This document shows, piece after piece, positions 56,226 through 64,000 of a stretch of 64,000 nucleotides of DNA (positions are counted from its first letter, which is position 1; the number at the start of each line of letters is the position of its first letter). Made by a program: the position numbers and the translations under genes. The stretch covers positions 496,001 through 560,000 of the forward strand of contig NZ_JAGGMN010000001.1 in NCBI RefSeq assembly GCF_017875325.1. Direction: 5' to 3'. A model generated the notes under the pieces. That model did not search any database. It saw only the letters and a program-made list of their open reading frames with translations, and had not been told where the DNA came from. Origin of the DNA: Methanofollis sp. W23. Lineage in GTDB: Archaea > Halobacteriota > Methanomicrobia > Methanomicrobiales > Methanofollaceae.

Positions 56226-57407
56226 ATGAACCGACAGGACATAATCTCTCTCCTCATCGGCCTCCTGCTCCTCCTCTCTCTGGGTGCGGGGTGTGCCGAC
56301 ACCGGCATGAACCCACCTGGAGAAGAACACCTCGAAGAGGTGGACGGCCTTGCCGCAGGGCCGGGGTCTGCCGATCTGCCAGAGGTGACGACGACTGCAC
56401 CGGCAAGGGAAGAGCCTGCCTTCCAGACGATCACGCCGGTGGCCGGGACACCGACGGTGACACGGGTCTTTGAGACAAAGTTCGGGACAAAGGTCTATCA
56501 AGTCAGGGTCGAGGTGAACGGCAGCGTCTATGCAGGAGCAAAAAACATCGACAGGGCCCTGCCGCCAGGTGCGGACTGGGACGACCCCGAGGTCATGACC
56601 GCATATTACGGTGGATTCATCGACGACCCGGCGATGACGGTTTTCTTCGATGATATGGCTCGGGGACTCAGGGCGGTCAAAGAGAGTAAGGGCTTCAACG
56701 AGAACGAGTACCTTGAGTTTCTGGTCACCTTCGTCCAGCAGATCCCCTATGACCCGGCGGCGAGGCCCCTGCCGCGCTATCCGGTCGAAGTGATCTGGGA
56801 GCAGACCGGGGACTGCGACGAGAAGAGTCTTCTCCTCCTCGGTCTCCTGGCCCACGAAGGCTATGACACCGCCTTCCTCCTCTTCCCTGACGAACACCAC
56901 GCGGCGGCCGGGATCGGGATCCGCACCGGCGCCACCCCCTCGTTCCGGGTCTTCAAGGGCCTGGAGACAGGGAAGTATTTCTACATTGAGAGCACGAGGC
57001 CCACCTACATCGGGCTGTACACTGATCCTTTCGAGAGTGCAGAGGTCTCTGTCGTCCCCATCGGCGAGGGCACCGGGCGTTTCACCCAGGTGAACTATAT
57101 CTGCCGGATCACCGGGACATTCCAGAAGATCGAGGAGCGCCTCCCCTTCATGCATGACAGGATGAAGGAATGGGAGACCGAGATCGCAGACCTGGAGAAG
57201 CGCCTCACTGGCGGGGACTACGAATCTCGTGCGGAGTGGAACCGCGACCACGAGGCCTATCTCACCCTCATCGATGAGCACAACGACTATGTCGAGAAGT
57301 ACAACACCTACCTTGAGGTCTACCACTACATCGCCGACCACCCCTATGATATCGAGGGGGTGTACCGCCACATCGACAATTCCGGGGTGGAAGATATCAC
57401 CATCTGA
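56226..57407 (+). CDS. Transglutaminase-like lipoprotein
   Basis: The 393-residue protein has a lipoprotein signal (ISLLIGLLLLLSLGAGC). A central transglutaminase/papain-like core follows: FVQQIPYDPAAR, then the catalytic Cys region EQTGDCDEKSLLLLGLLAHE and the His region FPDEHHAAAGIGI, with an acidic position in YFYIESTRPTYIGLY. A long helical C-terminal part (WETEIADLEKRLTG and later YVEKYNTYLEVYHYI) ends the protein. It is probably a cell-surface protease or cross-linking enzyme; the substrate is unknown. The start is ATG 56226 with GAGGT upstream. Confidence 0.75.
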   Translation: MNRQDIISLLIGLLLLLSLGAGCADTGMNPPGEEHLEEVDGLAAGPGSADLPEVTTTAPAREEPAFQTITPVAGTPTVTRVFETKFGTKVYQVRVEVNGSVYAGAKNIDRALPPGADWDDPEVMTAYYGGFIDDPAMTVFFDDMARGLRAVKESKGFNENEYLEFLVTFVQQIPYDPAARPLPRYPVEVIWEQTGDCDEKSLLLLGLLAHEGYDTAFLLFPDEHHAAAGIGIRTGATPSFRVFKGLETGKYFYIESTRPTYIGLYTDPFESAEVSVVPIGEGTGRFTQVNYICRITGTFQKIEERLPFMHDRMKEWETEIADLEKRLTGGDYESRAEWNRDHEAYLTLIDEHNDYVEKYNTYLEVYHYIADHPYDIEGVYRHIDNSGVEDITI

Positions 57408-57538
57408 AGACCGGACCCGGAAGAATGCGTGGATAACCCGCGGCAAAAAGGAAAAGATGCAGGAAGGTTGGGCACTGTAAAATTGGGCATGAGGGATAAG
57501 CACGTCTCAAGCGTACGGGATGAAACTTCTCGTCGTTT

Positions 57539-58023
57539 GGCTCTGTAAGATCAGGCATGAACTCCTGGTTCACGCATATGGGATGAATATAATCGTTGGT
57601 CTCCATGGTATGTGGACCTGTGCTCCCCCTGTAGCGCAGGACGCCACAGGGGGACCACCACCTACCTGCCGCCCCTACCTCTCTTCTGTCCGGGGGGGTC
57701 CGAGGGTGCACCCCCCGCACCCCCGCGATGACGATAGAACCTGGAAGGCAGAACGTCGATCATGCTGAAGGCATCTCTCTCATCTGTATGTCATCTTCAA
57801 CGATATCTGGCTGGTTCAAATTCTCATAAAAATCCTGAGAGATTATCGTCAGGATCATTTTCATGGTAAACCCCCAGGACCTCTCTCTGGCGGGGGGCGT
57901 GCCGCCCCCCGGTGGAGACAGGGTCAGAATTTCTGGAAGGAAGCGCTTCGGTTCGAGGGAGTGTTTAGCCCCAGAGAGTTCTGGGATATGCTCCAAGAAT
58001 AGGTGTGAATTTCTACAAGTCCC
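57539..58023. repeat. Family A/D element and module C
   Basis: The left end GGCTCTGTAAGATCAGGCAT (57539) opens module D in plus orientation (CACGCATATGGG, CGTTGGTCTCCATGGTATGT). A GGGGGGGTCCGAGGGTGCAC hairpin follows, then a piece shared with 40885-40935 (ATTATCGTCAGGATCATTTT). A GGCGGGGGGCGTGCCGCC arm follows, then module C in plus orientation (57924-57999, reading FWKEALRFEGVFSPREFWDM). A right end ATTTCTACAAGTCCC lies at 58009-58023. The region 58024-58188 holds nothing I recognise. Confidence 0.62.
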
Positions 58024-58188
58024 AATTTTCGAGCAGTCGAGAAAACTCCTGGGTCTTTGATTGACCTGCTCTTTCTGTCAAAGAGACCATCAGGAAAGTT
58101 TCTCCAGTCCAGGGAAAGGCACATGATCGGCCTGGATTTCATCAGGAATAAGACCTTTAGCCGAAATTCCTGCGACTCAGTGCATACC

Positions 58189-58197
58189 CCTATATAT
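58189..58197 (+). promoter_or_regulatory. TATA box of the crcB transcript
   Basis: CTATATATC lies about 25 bases before the first conserved base of the fluoride riboswitch, so the transcript probably begins at the riboswitch itself. Confidence 0.65.
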
Positions 58198-58215
58198 CGG
58201 GAGGTGCAGAATTAT

Positions 58216-58268
58216 GCAGGCGATGACGTCCGCCATCAACCGCCCTATTCTGGACTGATGACGTCTAT
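58216..58268 (+). promoter_or_regulatory. Fluoride (crcB) riboswitch
   Basis: The segment has the conserved crcB-motif parts in order: GCAGGCGATGACGTCCGCC (58216-58234), a short linker with ATCAACCGCCC, then GGACTGATGACGTC (58252-58265). GACGTC occurs in both halves, and the GGCG...CGCC stem closes the first loop. It sits in the leader of a CrcB fluoride exporter gene, which is the classic arrangement. The motif is known from bacteria and archaea; on fluoride binding it allows expression of the exporter. About 165 bases separate it from the crcB start. Confidence 0.85.
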
Positions 58269-58355
58269 TTTCCGGCCGGACGTGCTTTGCGCCATGTGGA
58301 ACACCATTACACCTCGCACTCTTCATGGGGCCTGCGGCATCTCCGGCCGACAAGG

Positions 58356-58383
58356 GTGATAGCACTCGCGTGATAGCACTCGC
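58356..58383 (+). repeat. 14-bp perfect tandem duplication in the crcB leader
   Basis: GTGATAGCACTCGC is repeated twice back to back (58356-58369 and 58370-58383), between the riboswitch and the crcB start. It is probably a recent slippage duplication, with no known function. Confidence 0.7.
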
Positions 58384-58433
58384 CCGTCATGACCAATCGT
58401 CGCATACACCTGCGACACACGGAGGAAAGAGAG

Positions 58434-58820
58434 ATGCAGACCTGGATTATTGTAGGTATCGGTGGATTTATCGGAGCGGTGCTTCGGTACTTCACCAGCG
58501 GCTGGCTGCAGGGAAGCGTCGGCACATTTCCCGTCGGCACCCTCGGCGTCAATGTGATCGGGAGTTTTTTCATTGGGGTTGTCATGTATCTCTCCGAATA
58601 TGGGGGCGTATTTGATATGGAGACCAGGATATTCCTGACCCTCGGCATGCTCGGGGCGTTTACGACGATGTCGACGTTCAGTTACGAGTCGTTCCGGCTC
58701 CTTGAACAGGAGGCGTTCGGGCTGTTCGCCCTCAACCTGCTTGCCACCATTACCCTGACCCTCCTTGCCGTCTGGGCAGGGAAGGTCGGGGCGGGGTATC
58801 TTGTGGAGGCTGCACTATGA
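58434..58820 (+). CDS. crcB: Fluoride channel CrcB/Fluc
   Basis: The 128-residue four-helix membrane protein opens TWIIVGIGGFIGAVLRYFTS, then GTFPVGTLGVNVIGSFFIGV and GAFTTMSTFSYES, the three signature blocks of Fluc channels (Asn in the pore, the Phe-box and the T-T-F-S stretch). Fluc works as a dual-topology dimer that lets fluoride out of the cell. GGAGG lies nine bases before ATG 58434. The upstream riboswitch and downstream DUF190 gene complete the unit. Confidence 0.94.
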   Translation: MQTWIIVGIGGFIGAVLRYFTSGWLQGSVGTFPVGTLGVNVIGSFFIGVVMYLSEYGGVFDMETRIFLTLGMLGAFTTMSTFSYESFRLLEQEAFGLFALNLLATITLTLLAVWAGKVGAGYLVEAAL

Positions 58821-59167
58821 AACTGGAAAAAAATGCACAGGCTGTGCTGCTCAGGATCTACATCGGTGAATCCGACCGATATGGGGGCAAACCCCTCTAT
58901 CGTTATCTTGTGGAACTGTTCAGGAAAGAGGGATTTTACGGGACGACGGTCCTGCGCGGGATCACCGGGTTCGGGATGACCAGCAGGATCCACAGCCATT
59001 CAATCCTCAGGCTCTCCACCGACCTGCCGGTCGTCGTCGAGGTGGTGGACTCGCGCGAGAAGATCGAGCAGATCAAACCAACTCTCGAAGAGATCGTCAG
59101 CGGGGGACTGGTCACCGAGGAGGAGGTCACGATCTGTTTCTATCGCAGTGACGAGGAGGAGGCGTGA
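58817..59167 (+). CDS. DUF190 protein
   Basis: This 116-residue DUF190 member (PII-like fold) contains LLRIYIGESDRYGGKPLYRY, GFYGTTVLRGITGFG, then LPVVVEVVDSREKIEQIKPT. DUF190 genes often follow crcB; a regulatory or ligand-binding role is supposed but unproven. It starts in a four-base overlap with crcB, so both are under the riboswitch. Confidence 0.9.
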   Translation: MKLEKNAQAVLLRIYIGESDRYGGKPLYRYLVELFRKEGFYGTTVLRGITGFGMTSRIHSHSILRLSTDLPVVVEVVDSREKIEQIKPTLEEIVSGGLVTEEEVTICFYRSDEEEA

Positions 59168-59317
59168 GGAGACGGGCGCGGAAGGGAGGCGCCGGGACGT
59201 GCCGCGCCTCTTCCTGCCCTGAGAATGTGACCCCCGCGTGGCACTCTTCTCTCTCGCCGCCTCCACGCACGCAACCGTGACGATGCTTTTCTCCCTATGA
59301 AATTATCCTGGACGTAA

Positions 59318-59440
59318 ATGTTCTCTCGAACCGAAACACTTTTTCCAGAGATTCGGATTTGTAAAAATTCTCGCCGTTCTGGGGGCGAGTGCCCCACGTT
59401 CCCCGCCAGAGAGACCACTCAAAAAAGGTTTACTACAGAC
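59318..59440. repeat. Module C (minus) and hairpin remnant
   Basis: CTCTCGAACCGAAACACTTT (59322-59341) and CCAGAGATTC are the reverse complement of module C, followed by CCGTTCTGGGGGCGAGTGCC and a decayed TTTACTACAGACCC end at 59429-59442. The stretch 59168-59317 shows no gene. Confidence 0.5.
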
Positions 59441-59496
59441 CCCAAATTCGTTTACTTTCTCTGCTCACCCCCAACCTCACGAGTGGTCAGGGGTGT

Positions 59497-60177
59497 TCAC
59501 AACCGCCCGAGCACCGCCGTAAACTCCTCCAGGTACTCCGCTGTGCTCAGACTCCCGTCAGGGAACCGTGCCGCCGGATCCCTGCACGCGGCGATGAGTT
59601 CGTCGGAAGGCGCGAGCGTGACCGGGACGCCGGTGCGGGCCGACGCCGCCTGCATCGCCTTGCGGAACTCGCCGAGGCAGTAGGCGACGCGGTGCCGGTA
59701 CGTACCGGCGGTTTTCTTGAGATACCCCTCCAGGCGTACGGTCTCGATCCGCAGGAACGACCGATGGACCGCCGGGTCAGGACAGCGCCCGAGCATGTAG
59801 CGGTACGAGGCATAAGGATACATCAGTTCGAGCTCTCGCGGCACCACCCCGCAGGTCCCGAAGACGACGACATGGACCTCTTCGGGCGGCAGGGCCTGGA
59901 AGATCACCCTGTCGAAGAGCCGGTGGCTCGGGCTGGTGCTATAGGGCTTTTTCACCGAACATGGGACAAAGACCGCCACCTCCCGTGCAGGGACCTGGTA
60001 GTGGTGGAGGATGAACTGGTAGGCCTCCTCGAATTCAGGTCTGAAGAAAGGCGGGATACCGGTGGCGATCGCCGGCGGGCGTGACCGGGCCCCCCCCGCG
60101 TCGTGCTCATCATGAGGAGGACAGTGTGGGGAGAATGAATGTGAATCGTCACCAGTTCGGGCATTACTGCTTTGCAC
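59497..60177 (-). CDS. ArcS-core-like protein (archaeosine synthase family)
   Basis: The product (up to 226 residues) carries VFVPCSVKKPYSTSPSHR, the PC-x3-KPY-x2-S-x2-H motif of the core domain of archaeosine synthase ArcS, which adds lysine to preQ0 in tRNA, and continues GTCGVVPRELELMYPYASYR. No TGT-like or PUA part is present, so it is a stand-alone core. The start is doubtful: GTG 60177 is in frame. A TATA box (60181-60190) would suit a leaderless ATG at 60164 (MPELVTIHI), but that lies in another frame, joined through an eight-G run at 60089-60096. The divergent neighbour is the tRNA methyltransferase. Confidence 0.75.
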   Translation of the reverse strand: MQSSNARTGDDSHSFSPHCPPHDEHDAGGARSRPPAIATGIPPFFRPEFEEAYQFILHHYQVPAREVAVFVPCSVKKPYSTSPSHRLFDRVIFQALPPEEVHVVVFGTCGVVPRELELMYPYASYRYMLGRCPDPAVHRSFLRIETVRLEGYLKKTAGTYRHRVAYCLGEFRKAMQAASARTGVPVTLAPSDELIAACRDPAARFPDGSLSTAEYLEEFTAVLGRL

Positions 60178-60216
60178 GCCTCTATATATCTGAGAATCCC
60201 CTATTAATGGGTAGTC

Positions 60217-61185
60217 ATGAAACTGCTCTTCGAGCTCTCAGGGGAACACCCGACCCTCCCCTTCGCCGAACTGGAATGTGCGGGCCAGGTCACCGACCGG
60301 CGGAGACGGGTGGCGGTGGCCGAGTGCCCTGTGCCGACAGCGACCAGGCGGCTGGCCCTTACTCATACAGTGATGGAATATCTCGGTGAGTGCGCACCGA
60401 CCGCCGACGCCCTCGCCGCCCTCCTCGACGACCTGGCACTGGAGACCGACCGCCCCTTTGTCGCGCGGGTCAAGGTGGTCGACGGTGCCGCCGACCACCC
60501 CGACCCTCTCTCCCTCGAACGCCTGATCGGGAGCCATATCAACGGTCCGGTCTCGCTGAAGTCGCCTGAAATAGTCTTCAGGGCCCTCATCTCAGAGGAC
60601 CGGTGCTTTTTCGGCCGAGTCATCTATGAAGGGCTCAGGAGCACCTATGAGGAGAGGAGCCCTATCACCAGGCCGTTCTTCCATCCCGGCGTCATGATGC
60701 CGAGGATGGCGCGGGCGATGGTGAACCTCTCGCTCGTGATGCCAGGCGAGGTGATGTACGACCCCTTCTGCGGGACCGGCGGGATGCTCGAGGAGGGGCG
60801 GCGGGTCGGCGCCAGGATCCTTGGGAGCGACGCCGACCTCTTCATGGTCAGGGGCGCAGAGCAGAACGTGCCTTCGGCCACCCTCCTCGTCGCCGACGCC
60901 ACTGCCCTCCCGGTCGCCGACGCCTCGGTCGATGCCGTGGTGACCGACCTGCCGTACGGGCAGTCGGTCTGCATCAAAGCCGAGAGTCTTGACCGCCTGT
61001 ACGACGGGTCGCTCACTGAACTGAGACGGGTGCTCAAAGACGGGCGTCGGGCGGTGGTCATCGCCCACCGTGACATCAGGGAGATCGCCGCCCGGCACTT
61101 CGCCGTCCTGCAATACCATGAACAGCGGGTGCACAAGAGTCTTACCAGGCGGGTTCTGGTGCTCGAGAAGAAGGCAACAGACTGA
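60217..61185 (+). CDS. trmG10: tRNA (guanine-10-N2) methyltransferase
   Basis: The 322-residue enzyme has an N-terminal THUMP/ferredoxin-like half and a C-terminal Rossmann methyltransferase. It contains RPFFHPGVMMPRMARAMVNL, the SAM motif MYDPFCGTGGMLEEG, and the catalytic DLPYG (N/D-PPY-type) motif in VVTDLPYGQSV. It makes m2G or m2,2G at position 10 of tRNA in archaea. The start is ATG 60217; ATG 60208 is out of frame. Together with the ArcS-like gene on the other side of the promoter it forms a tRNA-modification pair. Confidence 0.9.
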   Translation: MKLLFELSGEHPTLPFAELECAGQVTDRRRRVAVAECPVPTATRRLALTHTVMEYLGECAPTADALAALLDDLALETDRPFVARVKVVDGAADHPDPLSLERLIGSHINGPVSLKSPEIVFRALISEDRCFFGRVIYEGLRSTYEERSPITRPFFHPGVMMPRMARAMVNLSLVMPGEVMYDPFCGTGGMLEEGRRVGARILGSDADLFMVRGAEQNVPSATLLVADATALPVADASVDAVVTDLPYGQSVCIKAESLDRLYDGSLTELRRVLKDGRRAVVIAHRDIREIAARHFAVLQYHEQRVHKSLTRRVLVLEKKATD

Positions 61186-61242
61186 ACATCCATAAACGTT
61201 TATACAGATAGGCAGATCAAAAACGGGAAGACAGGAAATCCA

Positions 61243-62481
61243 ATGGCATTAAACAACGGGCTGGAGATGATCGAGTGGCTGCGAAAAAATTTCAATACCA
61301 TCACTCCGACGCACGCCCTTGCCCTGAAGGCAACCCGGCATCTCCGAAAATCTGAGAAGAAATATTTGTTTTCCGAGGACATCTCCCTGATGCGGACCGC
61401 AGAGGGGCGGTGGTATGAAGGGCTCATCTATGAGATGATGATCCTGGCGGCGTCGAAGTGCAAATATGTCAAGGGTATGATCAGGAAGGGGGCCGACGCT
61501 CCCTATACCAGGCATAAACTCTCCCAGCACCAGAACGGGACATTTTACTCGAATTATGGCGATATCAAGGTCAGGGGCAACGGCCAGGACCTTGCCGAGG
61601 TCGACCTCGTCCTCGTCGACCAGGAGAATACCGTCGCCTTTGCCGAGATCATCACGTCGCCCGCCGACCTCAAGGACTTCGAACAGGAGATCATCTTTAA
61701 GAAACGGCTCATCGGCTACCTGTACGGCCAGCCTCTTGTCCCGTTTATCCTTGTCTCGTCGGTGGACATCTCAAGGAACACCATCGTCCAGCGGATCATG
61801 AAGGAACCTGACTCGGTCCTGATCGTCACGCCGTCGTGCGAGGAGATCAAGAAGATGCTCAACCCGCGGGAGATCAGGTACAGGCCGAGAAAACCGATCG
61901 CCCACCAGAAATTAATCCCTCTTGCCGATGTTAGTCCGAAGCGTCCTTTCGATTATCGGGAACTCCATGACCGGCGCAGGGAACAGATGATCGCCTTGAT
62001 GGACGAGGGCGCACCCTGCGAGGCACTGACAGCCCCGGACGAGATCCCGCCGATCGTCAAGAAGATCGTCTTTGGCGCCCTCCACCCGCCGGCGATCAAG
62101 TATCTTTTCGAGCGCACGAAGGTCACGATCAAGGGCGAACCTCTTACCTATGACGAGGTGATGAAGCGCTTCTCCAAAGTGATCGTCGCGGTCAACCTCC
62201 CTGAGTGCCGCCCGATCCTGTACTTCAGGAGCCGCAAAAAGAAGGAGTATTTTAAGATGGTCCCGGCCAAGGTCGGGGGGTTCAAGTACGAGAGCAGGCG
62301 CACTCCGCATATGGCAGGGTTCTTCCTCTGGCTTGAGAGCACCAGACCTACGCTTGGCACCCGCAAGACCAGGATTCTTCTTGATTACTTTGTCAGGGAC
62401 GAGAAGAAAGAGGCAGTAAAAAAGAAAAGTCCTTCGAAGCGGTCGAAGCGTCCGAAGAGGACGAAGAAACGCAAGAAATAA
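61243..62481 (+). CDS. Unknown protein with PD-(D/E)XK-like segment and lysine-rich tail
   Basis: The 412-residue protein belongs to no family I can name. Residues about 105-150 have the look of a restriction-endonuclease-like core (AEVDLVLVDQENTVAFAEII, an acidic strand followed by a second strand with Glu), but the usual Lys after E-x is missing. The last 25 residues are almost entirely basic (KKKSPSKRSKRPKRTKKRKK), which suggests nucleic-acid binding. It follows the tRNA methyltransferase gene by 57 bases, possibly as its operon partner. Confidence 0.6.
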   Translation: MALNNGLEMIEWLRKNFNTITPTHALALKATRHLRKSEKKYLFSEDISLMRTAEGRWYEGLIYEMMILAASKCKYVKGMIRKGADAPYTRHKLSQHQNGTFYSNYGDIKVRGNGQDLAEVDLVLVDQENTVAFAEIITSPADLKDFEQEIIFKKRLIGYLYGQPLVPFILVSSVDISRNTIVQRIMKEPDSVLIVTPSCEEIKKMLNPREIRYRPRKPIAHQKLIPLADVSPKRPFDYRELHDRRREQMIALMDEGAPCEALTAPDEIPPIVKKIVFGALHPPAIKYLFERTKVTIKGEPLTYDEVMKRFSKVIVAVNLPECRPILYFRSRKKKEYFKMVPAKVGGFKYESRRTPHMAGFFLWLESTRPTLGTRKTRILLDYFVRDEKKEAVKKKSPSKRSKRPKRTKKRKK

Positions 62482-62700
62482 CGGTCCTGTAGAGATCCTC
62501 TCCCAGACCTCTCTGCCCCCCCCACAACACGATAGAGTCGAGGACGGCGACTCCCTCTATGGGATCGTCGGCGATGCCTTCCCGTCCTTATCTTCATCCC
62601 CGGGGCGAGCATGAAGAAAGGCCTGGGATCAGAACCTTGCTCAGAGAAACGACACAAGGGGTCGAGGGCCGCACCCCCCTCTTCATCTTCCCCTCGTCTT
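62481..62700. repeat. Decayed family A repeat
   Basis: ACGGTCCTGTAGAGATCCTC (62481-62500) is a worn left end overlapping the stop region of the preceding gene. CCCACAACACGATAGAGTCG, GAGGACGGCGACTCCCTCTA and GCCTTCCCGTCCTTATCTTC follow as in other copies. The right end is not recognisable. The stretch 62701-62800 is plain spacer. Confidence 0.55.
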
Positions 62701-62800
62701 CAATGAAGAGACGCAAGTGAAAGATGCGGCAGAGAATAGTTCCAGAACCCTCACGACCAAAAAAAATTCATAAAAAAATTCAGGAGAAACCCCTCGCCGC

Positions 62801-63904
62801 TCAGACCTGACGCCGCCCGGCGATGAACTCCTCGGTCATCGCATAGGCCTCGTCGTCAGGATACTGTTCTGGTGGATGCTTCATGAAGAACGAGGACGGC
62901 GAGACTAGCACCCCGCCGGTCCCCCGTTCGAGGGCGAGTTTGCAGCACCTGATCGCGTCGATGACCACTCCGCCTGAGTTCGGGGAGTCTTCCACCGAAA
63001 GCCGGAGTTCGAGGTTCATCGGGACATCGCCGAAAAGTCGCCCCTCCATCCGCAGGAAACAGACCTTGTTGTCGTTCTGCCACGGGACATAATCGCTTGG
63101 CCCGATATGGATATTCTCATCCTCAAGAGGGTGCGGGAGGACCGACTGGACCGCCTCCGTCTTCGAGACCCTCTTTGAGGCGAGGCGTTCATGCTTGAGC
63201 ATATTCAGGAAGTCGGTGTTCCCCCCGGTGTTGAGCTGGTAGGTCCGGTCCAGGACGACACCGCGCTTGGCAAAGAGATCGGCAAGCGTCCGGTGAGTGA
63301 TCGTCGCCCCGAGCTGCGCCTTGACGTCGTCGCCGATGATCGGGACCCCGCGGGCCCTGAACCGCTCCGACCATTCTGGATCACTTGCGATGAAGACTGG
63401 CATATTGTTGATGAGGGCCACCCCGGCATCGAGGGCGCACCCGGCATAGAACCTGGCCGCCTCCTCTGAACCGACCGGGAGATAATTGAGGAGGATCTCC
63501 GCACCCGACGCCTTCAGTTCTGCCACGACCTCCTCCTTCGTCGCCTCAGGTTCATCGCTCAGGACAAAGGTCCGCGCCTCAGGGTAGTGCTCCATATGAT
63601 CTGAACACCCGTCAAGGACCCTTCCCATCTTCACCGTCCGCCCTGTCTCCTGGATCTCAGGACAGAAGATCTTTGTGCAGTTCGGCGGAGCAAAGATCGC
63701 CTCGGCAATATCCCTGCCCACCTTGCGTCCATCGATATCGAAGGCGGCGACGACCTCGATGTCGCCCGGCGTATACCCGCCGATATCCCAGTGCATCAGC
63801 CCGATCGCGTCCAGGTCTGTACGGTTCCGATAGTACTCGATCCCCTGGATGAGGGAAGACGCACAGTTCCCGACACCGACGATGGCTATTTTTATCCGAT
63901 CCAT
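62801..63904 (-). CDS. ino1: Inositol-3-phosphate synthase
   Basis: The 367-residue NAD-dependent myo-inositol-1-phosphate synthase is of the archaeal/actinobacterial type. It contains IKIAIVGVGNCASSLIQGIE (Rossmann), LINNMPVFIASDPEW, GVPIIGDDVKAQLGATITHR (catalytic Lys and Asp region), NTGGNTDFLNM, then SKTEAVQSVL and GPSDYVPWQNDNK. It converts glucose-6-phosphate to inositol phosphate for archaetidylinositol lipids. The start is ATG 63904 (MDRIKIA), with GTG 63916 as alternative. The phosphatase at 3940 could act later in the same pathway. The right edge (63905-64000) shows only its promoter region. Confidence 0.93.
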   Translation of the reverse strand: MDRIKIAIVGVGNCASSLIQGIEYYRNRTDLDAIGLMHWDIGGYTPGDIEVVAAFDIDGRKVGRDIAEAIFAPPNCTKIFCPEIQETGRTVKMGRVLDGCSDHMEHYPEARTFVLSDEPEATKEEVVAELKASGAEILLNYLPVGSEEAARFYAGCALDAGVALINNMPVFIASDPEWSERFRARGVPIIGDDVKAQLGATITHRTLADLFAKRGVVLDRTYQLNTGGNTDFLNMLKHERLASKRVSKTEAVQSVLPHPLEDENIHIGPSDYVPWQNDNKVCFLRMEGRLFGDVPMNLELRLSVEDSPNSGGVVIDAIRCCKLALERGTGGVLVSPSSFFMKHPPEQYPDDEAYAMTEEFIAGRRQV

Positions 63905-64000
63905 AGAACCGTCCACTAATTAGGATATCGGCCTGTGATACTTTAATGATAACGAATCGGGCCAGGACGAATGGTGACTTTTTTCCAAAAATGAAGAATG

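Overview
The window looks like a GC-rich piece of a methanogenic archaeon, most likely of the order Methanomicrobiales (Methanofollis or Methanoculleus type). The reasons are an archaeal TBP at the left edge, archaeal DnaG primase, aIF5A, hypCAE, CDP-archaeol synthase, a tetraether-synthase-like radical SAM protein, a methanogenesis-marker-11-like protein, strong Shine-Dalgarno sites, archaeal TATA boxes, and several leaderless-looking starts. The genus is an inference from style and gene content. No database was searched.

Layout. 1-1100: partial tbp (minus), a block of GC-rich repeats and a class II tRNA-Leu(CAG). 1670-6325: a PepSY-like protein, agmatinase and aIF5A (polyamine/hypusine logic), then an inositol/fructose phosphatase next to NAD kinase, and a DUF169 protein. 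6948-13714 (all minus): a glycine-betaine-type ABC transporter (ATPase, permease) followed by four substrate-binding lipoproteins and a hydrogenase maturation protease. The spacers between the binding-protein genes hold decayed copies of the protease gene start, which records the tandem duplication. 14026-16620: ACT protein, homoserine dehydrogenase and an HTH-TiaS/MMP11-like protein as an overlapping operon. 17345-20604: tex, a hypoxanthine-DNA-glycosylase-like gene and a haem membrane protein. 21158-27463: bacterial-type uvrA-uvrC-uvrB. 28152-30548: membrane and secreted proteins. 31453-34292: hypC-hypA-hypE and a dihydroorotase. 34319-36528: an H/ACA guide RNA, UPF0235, dnaG and UPF0058. 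36724-44238: a membrane HTH regulator, an ABC-2 permease, an ATP-grasp ligase and alanine dehydrogenase/ornithine cyclodeaminase. 45003-49912: a Tes-like radical SAM gene divergent from carS-pyrE, then purD-argF. 51156-53779: two tandem secreted paralogues. 54720-57407: a flavin split-barrel protein, small proteins and a transglutaminase-like lipoprotein. 58189-59167: a fluoride riboswitch controlling crcB and DUF190. 59497-63904: an ArcS-like core protein, tRNA G10 methyltransferase, an unknown lysine-tailed protein and inositol-phosphate synthase.

About 7-8 kb (by eye) of the intergenic space is filled with modular GC-rich repeats. One family ends in GGCTCTGTAGAA / TTCTACAGAGCC. Two copies are flanked by 8-bp direct repeats, one perfect and one 7 of 8, which looks like transposition of a small non-autonomous element with IS6-like ends. 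Other modules end in GAGGTCATCCCAAAACTCTC or carry a decayed coding-like segment.

The strongest less obvious observations are a two-hairpin H/ACA RNA at 34319-34479 whose pockets match the 23S rRNA sites at E. coli positions 1915 and 2586, the fluoride riboswitch at 58216-58268, the protease-gene relics between the binding-protein paralogues, and the repeat families with their target duplications.
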